Translations under genes and position numbers: made by a program
The notes under the pieces: generated by a model
The model's input: the letters and a program-made list of their open reading frames with translations, nothing else
Databases searched by the model: none
What the model was told of the DNA's origin: nothing
Source: Balamuthia mandrillaris
Taxonomy: Eukaryota; Discosea; Longamoebia; Balamuthiidae
Direction: 5' to 3'
Assembly: GCA_031835245.1 (NCBI GenBank)
Contig: JAVKOQ010000514.1
Coordinates: 1 to 31,260, forward strand
Length of the DNA stretch: 31,260 bases
Shown here: one piece after another, positions 1 to 9,863 of the stretch
Layout of the letters: each line of letters begins with the position of its first letter
How positions within the stretch are numbered: the stretch's first letter is position 1

Positions 1-1
1 G

Positions 2-2745
2 GGAGCCGCTAAAGATGGGGAACAAGCGACGCAGCGTGCGCAAAAACAAAAGCTTCGTTCCGGCGAATGGCGGAAAGGGAGCGTTGGGGAGTCGCCGAAC
101 AAACTCATCTCATCTTCATCTTCATCTTCGTTAGTGGGACCAAAGAGGGCGAGCCAACCGCTCAGCTTAGGGCTGCGAAAGCCACAAAATGGTGCGTCGA
201 CGGAAGAGAGCGAGGCTTCTACCGGCGGTGCCGACGGGGGTGGAGGGACTGATCACGAAACGAGACAACGGCAACGCATGGACGCGGCGCTTGAGATCAT
301 GGCCAAAGAAATATCCTACATCTCTGCTCTCACTACTCTTGTTAACGTTCGTTTCTTCTTCTTTGTTCTTCTTCTTGTTCTTCTTCTTGTTCTTCTTCTG
401 CTTCTTTTTTCTTCTTCCTGTTCTTCTTCTTGTTGTTGTTCTTCTTGTTCTTCTTCGTGTTCTTCTTCTGCTTCTTTTTTTTTCTTCTTCTTGTTCTTCT
501 ACTTCTTCTTGTTCTTCTCTGTAGCTGCTGCTTCTCCAAGTTTTTTAATCCAATTGTTCTCTGACGACACCTTTGGAATAGTGTTATTTAAAGCCGTTGC
601 GACAAGCACGCGCATCGGAGCAAACTATCTCTGCTATCTTTGGAAACGTGGAGCTGATATTGGAGGCAAACAAAAAGTTTTTAGAGAAGCTGAAACAGTC
701 TTCCAAAAGTTGGAACTTAGATGGCATTCGTTTAGGACCTGTTATCGATGAGTTTGTTCGTTTCTTCTGTCCATTTTCGCCTCTTCTTAACACTCATTAT
801 ATTGACACGTTTCTATGTTTTCACAGCTGCCATGGCTTACTCTCTATGCTGATTATTGTAAATATTTTTTGCTCAAGTGAGAATGAGAGATGAGAGATGA
901 GATGAGAGAAGAACGCGAACGTGTGTTAACACCTACTCTGATGATGCAGGTGCGAACTATCCTCACTCGCAGGCGTTTATTCGGAAAAAAGGATTACAAT
1001 CGGAGAAGCTTGCACCTTTTTTCCAAAACGAACTTGCCGTAAAAGCCCTTCTTATAAAGTACCTTTTGCTTCCTCTCCGCTTCGCTTTATTGTTTGTTTG
1101 TTTGTTTGTTTGTTTGTTTGTTTGTTTGTTTGTTTGTTTGTTTGTTTGTTTGTTTGTTTGTTTGTTTGTTTGTTTGTTTGTTTGTTTGTTTTGTTTGTTT
1201 GTTTGTTTGTTTGTTTGTTTGTTTGTTTGTTTGTTTGTTTGTTTGTTTGTTTGTTTGTTTGTTTGTTTGTTTGTTTGTTTGTTTGGCATATCCGTTTCGA
1301 GCTATTCTTTATCCCCTTTGTTTTCTACTGTGTAATCTAACAAACCGTACATCTAGACCAGTGCAAAAGATTCCCCAATACATGGTCATGTTTGAGGTAA
1401 GTTTACCTCCTGTTCCTCTTCTTTCGTTTTTCTTCTTCTCCTCTGCTCTGTGACAAGCTGCTCATTAGCGCTCCATTGTTGCTTCAGCGTTTATTGCGGT
1501 GGACAGATAAGGATCATGAAGATTACGCTATATTGCAGGATGCATTGTTACAGATCCGAAGAGTGGCCGAGGTCGTGGACGAGACAGTGGGCTTGCGCCA
1601 AGCCTTGGCCAAATTGCGAGATGTGATGAGCAAGCTCACCGGAAATGTTCCAGCGGTAAGCATTCGTTTTGTTTTTATTTCATTGCAGGGAATGGAAGAG
1701 CTCATCGTTGGCTGAACAGGGCATCATGTGCGGAGATAACGTTTTTGTTAAAGATGGAATGATGACCAAGGTAAATTTCTTCTTTGTGTTTTCTCCACTT
1801 CTCTGTTAGCTGCCTCGCTGCTTCTCTTGTTTACATGGAAATGTTCTTGTGTACCAGCAATGTCGCAAAGCAGCGAAACAGCGCTATGTACTTCTGTTGA
1901 GCGGCATGTTGCTCTATGGCATAAAAGAACTGCATAAGTACAGAATCCGCCATTATATTTTGCTAAGTGATGACGTGCAGATTGAAAAGTTTGTTCCTAT
2001 CCCCGATATCCCTGCAAAAGGTAAGAGGTGACTCCTAGCCTCTCCAGGTCACAAGCAACTAAAAGCAAATTTCTACAGGGTTGTGCAATGCCTTCGAAGT
2101 TACAGGAAAAACCAAGTCCTTTATTCTCTGGTGTTCCACTGCGCAACAAAAAGGCACGTCACTTATTTCTCTACTGTTTTCTTTTCCTTCCTAACATGCC
2201 TTTTATTACTTAGATGAATGGATTGAGGCCCTTGCGACCGCCCACAGCATACGTCAGCAGTATCAACATTGCCTTAGAAAACGGAAGGCTTCCATGCTCG
2301 CTCTCAAAGGTTTCAACACTTCACAAGAAGTTATTTCCCCCTCTTCTTCTCCTACACCTGCTGTTTCTCCCTCTTCTTCCTCCGCTTCGCTTTCCACTTC
2401 TCCACGGGCCATCTGCCATCCTTCTTCTTCCTCTTCATTAGACATTACTGTTCTTGAACTTTCCACCTCTCCTGTTTGGGATCCGGACAACTTTCGGGAT
2501 ACCTGTCCCATTTGTGAATTGCGGTTTACAGTTCGCCGCCGGCGGCATCATTGCAGGTTTGTTTTTTTAAATTGAAGTTATTAATACGTGTATTTAGACC
2601 CACTGACCTTGGCCGCTTTAACAGAGCGTGTGGCGGGCTGGTGTGCGATAGATGCTCTCCACAGCGATGCTATGTTACAGCTCTGGGCAAGTCTGCACGA
2701 GTCTGTGTCAACTGCTGCCCACCAACCTCTTCTTCGCCCACATGA
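2..2745 (+). CDS. FGD-like Rho/Rac guanine-nucleotide exchange factor (DH-PH-FYVE), 5' partial
   Basis: The gene likely activates a Rho-family GTPase at phosphoinositide-rich membranes and so links membrane identity to actin. My exon model is 2-346, 582-755, 827-857, 950-1058, 1357-1396, 1488-1655, 1720-1770, 1858-2020, 2079-2153, 2214-2556, 2625-2745. The frame is open from the left edge with no ATG before 280, so the start lies upstream. The DH domain reads EIMAKEISYISALTTLVN, YLKPLRQARASEQTISAIFG, LYADYCANYP and LLIKPVQKIPQYMVMFE across junctions, each matching the conserved DH blocks. A PH domain follows (KQRYVLLLSGMLLYG to DEWIEALATA). The FYVE finger is CPICELRF, RRRRHHCR, ACGGLVCDRC and ARVCVNCC, with all eight cysteine/histidine ligands. 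The order DH-PH-FYVE is that of FGD proteins, lacking their second PH. The start of exon 7 is the least certain junction. The intron at 2154-2213 has a GC donor. Confidence 0.88.
1090..1285. repeat. (TTTG)n microsatellite inside an intron
   Basis: About 49 tandem TTTG units, with one single-base slip near 1190. They fill most of the FGD-like gene intron at 1059-1356. The long Cys/Leu/Phe/Val reading frames across it are by-products of the 4-bp period, which keeps several frames open. Confidence 0.97.
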
Positions 2746-3021
2746 CGTCGCCACCAAAACGCGAACGCGACTTTCTTCATAGCCACCCAACACCGAAAAG
2801 GAGAGCCCTTTCCAGCAAACAGCGAAAAGAACGAAGAAGAGAACCAAACAAATAGACTTAGCAACCTTTCTGTATACCCATTATTATTTGATATGTAAAA
2901 TACAACAAGAATAATCGAATCTCACATCCTGTTTTGCACTGCTCATGCATTGTTGTTGTTGTACCCACCGCCCTTGCTGTAGTTGAGCAGGTGGAGGCTT
3001 TGTGTGGATTGGTTTTCTTTT

Positions 3022-4560
3022 TTACTTGTCGACGCCTCCCTTGGCCTTGGGCAAATACTTCCTTCGTTCCTGCAACTCCCTGTCCAACCACCAGATGGCA
3101 CCCTGGGGCAGGGTGTTCTTGGCTTCCTCCAAGTAGGCTTCTGCCTCTTCAAGCTTCTTCCTGGCCTCCTCCAAGGCAGCCTCAGCAGCTTCCTTGGCCC
3201 TCTCAGAGTTCTCTCTGGCTCGCTCGGCGTCAGCCCTGGCCTGCTCGGCCTCTGCTCTGGCTTGCTCTGCCTCTCTGGCAGCCTGCTCAGCAGCAGCTCT
3301 GGCCTGCTCTGCTTCTCTGGCAGCCTGTTCGGCAACAGCTCTGGCTTCCTCGGCCTCGCGAGCAGCAGCTTGGGCGGCAGCGCGTGCCTTTTCAGCCTCG
3401 CGAGCAGCAGCTTGAGCAGCGGCACGAGCTTGCTCCGCCTCTCTTGCCGACTTCTCGGCAGCAGCTCTGGATGCCTCAGCTTCTCTAGCAGACGCTTCGG
3501 CAGCGGCTCTGGCCTCAGCAGCAGCCTGAGCAGCCCTTTCAGCCTTCTTCACAGCAGCCTCCAGGGTGATCTTGGCACGACGCAAGGGGAGAGGGTCCTC
3601 CTGCAAGTGTTGGGCCAGCTCGTTCTTGGCCTTGTTGCGAGAGACCAACCCGCCTTCCTCGCTGGCTCTCTTCAGCTCTGCCGTCTTGTTGTTGTAGGCA
3701 TCCTCTTGGGCCTTCACTTCTGCCAACGCTGCTTCCTGCTCCTCCTTGGCTGCCCTCAGCTCCTCCTCCTTGGCCACTGCCTCGGCCTCCTGCTCCTTGG
3801 CCTTGGCCTCGTTGGCACGAGCGTCGGCTTCTCTGGCCTTGGCATCGGCCTCTCTCTGAATGGCTTCCGCCTCTCTGGCCTTGGCCTCTTGCTCCCTGGC
3901 AATGGCCTCCGCCTCTCTCTCCTTGGCTTCCGCCTCTCTCGCCTTGGCATCCGCCTCGCGAGCGAGAGCGTCAGCCTCCCTTTGCTTAGCATCGGCTTCG
4001 GCGGCCAAAGCTTCAGCTTCAGCGGCCTTGGCGTCAGCTTCTCTGGCTTTGGCGTCGGCCTCTCTTGCTTGAGCTTCCTTCAAGGCAGCAGCGGCTTCCT
4101 CTGCGCGGGCCTCGGACTCCTGGAAGGCGGCCTGCACCTCATCCAACAACCTTTGGGCCTTGTCAATTTCCTCCTTGCTGCCTTGGGGGGCATTGACCAG
4201 CTCATGCCAGTCCACGTTGAAGCGGATGATGAGGATGTGGATCAAGGGGACCAGCTTGACCTTGGCACCGATGGCTCCCGTGGACCGCAATTTCTCTCTC
4301 ATGGATTGAACGGTCATGGTCTCTTGGAACTTCTCCAAGAAGCGGTGAGCCTGCAGCTCGTCCAGCGCATTTCCTTCGGACTTTTTGCCGTGGTCCAACT
4401 CGTCGCACTGGTGCTTGTACTGCCACAGGCGCTCCGCGTTATCCTTTCCGTGTTCCTCCCAGAAGGAGTTCAGGAACCAAATGACCTGTTCCTTGTAGGT
4501 CTTGCTGGAGAGGTCCTCCAGCTTTTCCAAGTCGTTCGAACCTTGCAAAACCAGTGTCAT
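3022..4560 (-). CDS. abpB-like: Calcium-regulated actin-bundling protein (34 kDa ABP family) with long Ala/Glu coiled coil, paralogue 1
   Basis: Single-exon 512-aa protein that probably cross-links actin filaments in the cytosol. Homology to the Dictyostelium 34-kDa bundling protein is seen in ordered blocks: KEQVIWFLNSFWEE near the N-terminus, HRFLEKFQETMTVQSMREKL, a KAQRLLDEVQAAFQ helix, LVSRNKAKNELAQHLQEDPL with AKITLEAAVKKAE, and the C-terminal signature GAIWWLDRELQERRKYLP. The family member is about 295 aa; the extra length is a heptad-like Ala/Glu/Arg repeat (units such as AREAEA) at about residues 170-275 and 330-470, predicted as a long coiled coil. The position of the family's better EF-hand reads STGAIGAKVKLVPLIHILI and lacks the acidic calcium ligands, so calcium control is probably lost. 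It lies head-to-head with paralogue 2 at 5026-6363. Long frames on the other strand are composition shadows. Confidence 0.87.
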   Translation of the reverse strand: MTLVLQGSNDLEKLEDLSSKTYKEQVIWFLNSFWEEHGKDNAERLWQYKHQCDELDHGKKSEGNALDELQAHRFLEKFQETMTVQSMREKLRSTGAIGAKVKLVPLIHILIIRFNVDWHELVNAPQGSKEEIDKAQRLLDEVQAAFQESEARAEEAAAALKEAQAREADAKAREADAKAAEAEALAAEADAKQREADALAREADAKAREAEAKEREAEAIAREQEAKAREAEAIQREADAKAREADARANEAKAKEQEAEAVAKEEELRAAKEEQEAALAEVKAQEDAYNNKTAELKRASEEGGLVSRNKAKNELAQHLQEDPLPLRRAKITLEAAVKKAERAAQAAAEARAAAEASAREAEASRAAAEKSAREAEQARAAAQAAAREAEKARAAAQAAAREAEEARAVAEQAAREAEQARAAAEQAAREAEQARAEAEQARADAERARENSERAKEAAEAALEEARKKLEEAEAYLEEAKNTLPQGAIWWLDRELQERRKYLPKAKGGVDK

Positions 4561-5025
4561 TCTACAGGAGTTTGAGCGGAAGCAGCTAGAGGGAGTGTCG
4601 GTGTGTGCAGTTGTTGTTTAAAATTTGAACAATAATAAAACTAATCAGATATGATTTTAAAAAAATGGGCGAATAAAAGGAGGGTTGGCAGGAAGGACGC
4701 GCCGCCTCAACACAGTGGAGAAGAAAGAGAGAAAATGGACGGTTATTATTCTTTCGGGAGGCGAGCCCGGTTACCGTTACCTTTGAAGCATGCAACACAG
4801 AACGCAACGCTCCTGTTGTCCATCCAGCTAAGCAGGAGCGAACGCCAAGATAGGTTGGACAGGGCCGGTGTCCGGCCATCTTGATCTCATATATCCAAGC
4901 TTATATTGCCAGAGACCCCTCAAGCCCGACCTTCCGTTGTCTTCTCCGTCACTCTCTCTTGCTTCTTCTTTTCGCTCAGAAAAAAGAAGAAACGCACAGA
5001 ACAGAAGAGGGCTCCAAAGTTAGAG
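4561..5025. promoter_or_regulatory. Shared divergent promoter of the two actin-bundling paralogues
   Basis: This 465-bp spacer is the only sequence between two head-to-head start codons, so it must hold both promoters. It contains AT-rich tracts on either side (near 4620-4670 and 4888-4912, with ATATAT-like stretches) and a perfect hairpin at 4863-4877: GGCCGG, loop TGT, CCGGCC. A pyrimidine-rich stretch (4930-4980) precedes paralogue 2 and is probably its 5' leader. No transcription start can be fixed by eye. Confidence 0.6.
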
Positions 5026-6363
5026 ATGGCACAAGTGTTAACGGGAGCGAACGATTTGGAGAAGTTGGAGCAGCTGGCCACCAAGACCTACAAGGAACAG
5101 GCCGTGTGGTTCCTCAATGCCTTCTGGGAGGACTTTGCCAAGGATGAGGCGGAGAGGCTGTGGAAGTTCAAGCACCAGTGCGACGAGTTGGACCACGCCA
5201 AGAAGGCCCAGGGTTGCGCTCTGGACGAGCTACAGGCTCACCGCTTCTTGGAGAAGTTCCAAGAGACCATGACCGTTCAGTCCATGAGAGACAAGCTGCG
5301 GTCCACAGGAGCCATCGGTGCCAAGGTCAAGCTGGTCCCCTTGATCCACATTCTCATCATCCGCTTCAACGTGGACTGGCACACCCTGGTCAATGCTCCC
5401 CAAGGCAGCAAGGAGGAGATCGCCAAGGCTCAACAGCTGTTGGACGAAGTGCAGGCCGCTTTCCAAGAGGCCGAGGCCCGCGCAGAGGAGGCCGCTGCTG
5501 CCTTGAAGGAAGCTCAGGCCCGGGAGGCTGATGCCAAAGCCAGAGAAGCTGACGCCAAGGCCAGGGAAGCCGAGGCCAAGGCCGCTGAGGCCGACGCCAA
5601 GGCACGAGAAGCCGAAGCTCACTCTCGTGCTGAAGAAGCTGCGGCTAGAGCGGAGGAGGCTAAGGGGAGGGAAGCCGAAGCCAAGGAACGAGAAGCTGAG
5701 GCGGCAGCCAGGGAGGAGGAGCTGAGAGCGGCCAAGGAGGAGCAGGAAGCAGCGTTGGCGGAGGTGAAGGCCCAAGAGGATGCCTACAACAACAAGACGG
5801 CAGAGCTGAAGAGAGCCAGCGAGGAAGGCGGGTTGGTCTCTCGCAACAAGGCCAAGAACGAGCTGGCCCAACACTTGCAGGAGGACCCTCTCCCCTTGCG
5901 TCGTGCCAAGATCACCCTGGAGGCTGCTGTGAAGAAGGCTGAAAGGGCTGCTCAGGCTGCTGCTGAGGCCAGAGCCGCTGCCGAGGAGTCTGCTAGACAA
6001 GCCGCTCAAGCCAGAGCGAACGCCGAAGAGTCAGCCAGGCAGGCTGCCGCTGCTGCAGAGGAGGCCAGTAGGGCCCGCGCCGCCGCGGAACAAGCCGCCC
6101 GACAGGCAGAGCAAGCCAGAGCCCAGGCCGAGCAGGCCAGAGCGCAAGCAGAGCAGGCCAGGCAAAACTCTGAGAGGGCCAAGGAAGCAGCCGAAGAAGC
6201 GTTGGAGGAGGCCAAGAGGAAAGTGGAGGAAGCGGAGGCGTACTTGGAAGAGGCAAAGGCTCGTCTGCCGCAGGGAGCCATCTGGTGGATGGAAAGGGAG
6301 TTGCATGAGGCGAGGGCGTATTTGCCCAAGAGCAAGGGTGGTTACAACAAGAACGAGAAGTAA
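5026..6363 (+). CDS. abpB-like: Calcium-regulated actin-bundling protein (34 kDa ABP family) with Ala/Glu coiled coil, paralogue 2
   Basis: Single-exon 445-aa partner of the minus-strand gene at 3022-4560. I start it at the ATG at 5026, which gives the same N-terminus as the paralogue (MAQVLTGANDLEKLEQ); the open frame extends further upstream but without homology. The family blocks are present: KEQAVWFLNAFWEDF, HRFLEKFQETMTVQSM, LVSRNKAKNELAQHLQEDPL and C-terminal GAIWWMERELHEARAYLP. The EF-hand position is again without acidic ligands. It differs from paralogue 1 mainly in a shorter Ala/Glu repeat, 67 residues fewer in total, and in the first 70 residues. Around residues 225-300 the two genes are nearly identical even at silent sites, which points to recent duplication or gene conversion within this inverted pair. 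Confidence 0.87.
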   Translation: MAQVLTGANDLEKLEQLATKTYKEQAVWFLNAFWEDFAKDEAERLWKFKHQCDELDHAKKAQGCALDELQAHRFLEKFQETMTVQSMRDKLRSTGAIGAKVKLVPLIHILIIRFNVDWHTLVNAPQGSKEEIAKAQQLLDEVQAAFQEAEARAEEAAAALKEAQAREADAKAREADAKAREAEAKAAEADAKAREAEAHSRAEEAAARAEEAKGREAEAKEREAEAAAREEELRAAKEEQEAALAEVKAQEDAYNNKTAELKRASEEGGLVSRNKAKNELAQHLQEDPLPLRRAKITLEAAVKKAERAAQAAAEARAAAEESARQAAQARANAEESARQAAAAAEEASRARAAAEQAARQAEQARAQAEQARAQAEQARQNSERAKEAAEEALEEAKRKVEEAEAYLEEAKARLPQGAIWWMERELHEARAYLPKSKGGYNKNEK

Positions 6364-6564
6364 ACCGACCATTGCCCTTGCTATAATGTATCAGTAGTAC
6401 TGCTGTAGGGATCGAGAGAAAACAAACACTTATTAACCTGTTGTGTTCTTTATTCTTTTGTTTTATTGGTAGCCGGAGACTGTTCGTAGTATAAATATGC
6501 AAGGCTAACGAGCAGTATAGAATGAAAGGAAAAAATGTGGCGAAAACAAGAAACGAAAGTCGCT

Positions 6565-7623
6565 TTAGTCTTCCTCATCAAGCTGGTCTTCCTCATCCTC
6601 GTCCTCTTCAACTTTGCCTTGGTACGTCTCCTCCTCAATGTTGACCCATATCTTGTCACCAGTGGCAATGTGAGGAGGCACGCTCACCGTTCTTCCATTT
6701 TCCAATTTCACTTTTCTGGGGCTGCTGGTAAACACATCAGCAACTTCCAAACAAAACAAACACATACAAACACAAAGAAGTGCTTGCCTTGGACTTGCTT
6801 GAGTATCACCACCGTCACTGCCGCTCGTGCTTTTTTTTCACAATTGGTTAGACAAATGACAAGAGAAAGAAGGAGGAACACTTACTGGGGAGAATAATGA
6901 TAAGAGGCTTTTCTTCATAAGTCTTGAGACGGACCCTCATTCCCTCTGCATGTGTCATGTATCAGCAATGTAAGACATGATATAAGCCGTTACTAGTGTG
7001 GAAGAAAGAAAAACCAAGCAAAAAAGCGTAGGTCTAACCCTTCAAGTAGGTTGTGCGATGGCCCAACTTAGAGGCAGGACAGCTCACAGTGATGCCTTCT
7101 TCCAGATTCTCAAATAGGAGTTTGTCTTTCTCTTGCCCTTTGTAAGTGAAGGTTCCTTTTTCCAATATAACATCTTTCAAAGGGTAACCGACATTGGTGA
7201 GGAGAATGAGAGAGAAAGAGAAAGAGAGGGAGAGGGAGGGAGAGGAAGAGAGAGGGAAGTTAGACCAACAAAAGAAGAAAACAAAGAACAGAAATAAGGA
7301 CCTTCAACATTTTCAGCAGAGCGAAAACGTTCAATCTTACGAACACCCGTTTCCAAGTCCTTGATGGTGGCACTGACGTGGGCAGCGCCGCGGGCGGTAT
7401 TCCTGGACTGTCCGATCTCTACAATCTCCCAAATGCTGCCCCGGAAGCGGAAGGCTTGCCCTCTTCTAAGATCCACAGCCTTGACGTACGACCGACTCCA
7501 GCAACCCGTTTGCCACGCTTTGTTCACCGACGTCCGCTGAAGACACACCAGAGAAGCCCTCCACGGCAGGAGGCTTCCTTGTCTTGCTAACATGGCAGGC
7601 GCTACGCTGCCGACCACGTTCAT
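6565..7623 (-). CDS. efp: Organelle-targeted elongation factor P
   Basis: EF-P binds stalled organellar ribosomes and helps peptide-bond formation at polyproline stretches. Exons on the minus strand: 7623-7302, 7173-7039, 6945-6886, 6829-6788, 6743-6565. Residues 1-45 are Arg/Ser/Ala rich with almost no acidic residues, like a mitochondrial presequence. Domain I begins YVKAVDLRRGQAFRFRGSIW and carries the tip loop RNTARGAAH, where bacterial EF-P has the modified lysine; here it is Arg. Domain II runs VEDVILEKGTFTYKGQEKDK to ASKLGHRTTYLKEGMRVRL. Domain III ends LENGRTVSVPPHIATGDKIW and is followed by an acidic tail rich in Asp and Glu. The intron 6787-6744 has a GC donor; this choice gives a domain III spacing equal to that of E. 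coli EF-P. The purine/pyrimidine-rich tract at 7201-7258 is intronic. The start could instead be the Met at 7593. Confidence 0.87.
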
Positions 7624-7801
7624 CTTGTTGTTGTGCCTTAAAAAAAAAAAAATTTGTTGCTGAACAAAATGTGCAGCATTCCTGCACGTTATTTTTAAAG
7701 CATGTCTCCCCAAGGCTCTGCAGAGCGAGGACAAACGCGAGCGAACCAAAGAGCTGCAAAGAGTGAAGGAGAAACAGAAACGTGCAACATCGAGTACTAC
7801 A

Positions 7802-8632
7802 TCAGTGAGACTGCAGCTTGGTCTTCCACACGGGTCCATCGGGGAAAGAGTACTCCTCGATGGATGCTGCGTGCATTTGAGTGCTGTAGCCGGGGTCCTG
7901 TGGTGGCATGTAACACCCGTTTCTAGGCCGTGCTTTGTTTGTCAGTTCCTGAGGGGGAAAAATAACACAAAAGAGCAAGAAACACGTACTTAACTACACA
8001 GGGATGCACAAAGTGTTCGTGAAGATGATCTACAAACTCAGCCCAACGCTCTTCTGTGGATCCACAGCAGTACACATAGTCAAAGAAAATGATATGTTGA
8101 ACATACTCGCACAGGCCTACTCCACCAGCATGTGGCATCACCTATTGAAAGAGCCAAACATGACAGAGGAAACTTAGCATATAAGAATAACCTTCAGGGA
8201 AGAAAAACAGGGAGAATATCATCAAAAGAGAGCAGAAGATGAAAACCAGTACCGTCACACCAAACTTCGCGGCCATAAGAAGAACTGCGATGATCTCATT
8301 TAAGCTTCCTAAGCGACAGGAATCCAGCTGACAAATGCCCAAAGCCTCTGCCTGGAAGAACTGCTTGAACATGATCCTGTTCTGGCAGTGTTCGCCAGTA
8401 GCTACCTCGATGCCAAGCGGAGCCAACGCTTTGCGGATCTTGGCGTGGCCAAGTACGTCATCAGGAGAAGTGGGCTCTTCGATGAACCACGGCTTGAAGG
8501 ATGCCAATTCTTTCATCCAGTTTATCGCTTCATCAACGTCCCACTTTTGGTTCGCATCTACCATCATCCTCCTGTGGGCAGAAAACACGCGAAGTTGGGT
8601 CAATATGTCATTTTCCTTAGGTGCAGTAGGGA

Positions 8633-8671
<39 letters not shown>

Positions 8672-9674
8672 GAAGTAAAGTAGACCTGTCGCCTATTTCT
8701 TCACGAATGACTGCCAGCCTGCGTTTATCATCTTCCAGATCAGAGCCTACTTTCACCTTGAAAACACTCCAGCCATCGCTGATGCTCTTCCTGCACAGTT
8801 CGCGGATAGTCTCATCCGAATAGCCTAGCCATCCTGCCGACGTCGTGTAAGCGGGGTATCCCTCCGACAACATTTTCTGTTTGAACGCGACACAAACAAG
8901 AAGGAAGAGAATAGACATATAAGCAATGAAAGAGAAGACGACAACGAAGCAACGGATGAGCCAAAGGGGAGTACGGAAGAGGAAAGGAGGGAAGAGCTGG
9001 TCACAGTGAGGGCAAGACGAACCTGAATACGTTCTGCTTTGAGAGGTTCATTGGCTTTAAGTATTTGGAGCGCCTCTTCAGGGGTAAGAGCGTCGGTGAT
9101 CCACTTGAACGGGATAAGAGATACCACCTCTTCAGGAGAGAGGTCAACCAAGAGCCGCCACACTGGCTTGCCTTCCTTCTTTGCCCAAAGGTCCCAGATA
9201 GCATTGACGATGGTGGCTTGGGCCATATGTATGACGCCTTTCTCTGGGCCTAACCACCTGTACAACAACGCTTTAGAAAGTCAAAGCAAAGCTGAAGGTG
9301 TGCTTACCTCAGTTGGCTTTCGTTGCTGAGACTGCTCCAATACTGACCAAAGTTAGCGGTGATGTCTTCCAGCTGCTTGCCCACCACCAAGTGTCGCATG
9401 GCTTCCACGCAGGCCAGTATCACTTCGTTTCCTCTGCCAAGGGTGAAAGAAAGACCATGACCTTCAAGCCCTTCTTGGTCAGTCTCGAGCACAACGTAGG
9501 GCGCGCTGTAGTGGCGAGTTTGATGAGGAAAAAAAAAACAAATTTTTAAGCGCAGTGGAGGAGGTGAGAGGCGTGCCTGTAGTCAGGGTCCTTGTGCATA
9601 GCATCGGAGCCATGCATACCTTCCGAGGTAGGAAAGCGAAGGTCATAGGACCTCAGTCCAGTGATACGAACCAT
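7802..9674 (-). CDS. ENOSF1: L-fuconate dehydratase / mitochondrial enolase superfamily member 1 type
   Basis: Enolase-superfamily enzyme predicted to dehydrate L-fuconate to 2-keto-3-deoxy-L-fuconate in fucose catabolism. Seven exons on the minus strand: 9674-9577, 9505-9308, 9257-9023, 8876-8686, 8571-8253, 8141-7990, 7922-7802, giving 437 aa against 443 in human ENOSF1. Co-linear identity is high: MVRITGLRSYDLRFPTSEG at the start, FTLGRGNE, WLGPEKGVIH, YPAYTTSAGWLGYSD and DPGYST near the end. Catalytic signatures are complete: the KVKVG base, metal ligands in MMVDANQKWD, FIEEPTSPDD and ATGEHC, and the histidine of MPHAGGVGLCE. The first intron (9576-9506) has a GC donor. The intron at 8685-8572 holds a (GA)n tract. 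The gene follows the PhyH-like gene and precedes the EF-P gene on the same strand, with separate spacers. Confidence 0.95.
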
Positions 9675-9714
9675 GGTTGGGTGGGCTGTTTCTTTCTTTT
9701 TCTTGTTTAGCCTC

Positions 9715-9730
9715 AAGCTTTTCGAAGCTT
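9715..9730. other. Small perfect hairpin with TTCG loop
   Basis: AAGCTT, loop TTCG, AAGCTT, in the spacer between the PhyH-like gene and the ENOSF1-type gene, upstream of the latter's start on the minus strand. It could be a 5'-leader structure; the six-base stem also makes chance plausible. Confidence 0.35.
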
Positions 9731-9863
9731 AAGGTGATTCTCGTTTTAACATTATTTTCTATTCAATTTCTTTTTTTTTTTTAAAGAAGGGCCACGTGGA
9801 ACATCTCTCGCTGTTACCTCAGCGTAACAGGCTGCTGCAACAGAAAACCAAAGCAAACATTCC

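Noticed and set aside
1066-1453. Several Cys/Leu/Phe/Val frames
   Set aside because: Produced by the TTTG repeat in an intron of the FGD-like gene.
2983-4575. 530-codon plus-strand frame opposite actin-bundling paralogue 1
   Set aside because: It is the antisense shadow of a GC-rich, repeat-rich gene; Leu/Ser/Gly-rich with no family resemblance. The same holds for the minus-strand frame at 5230-6009.
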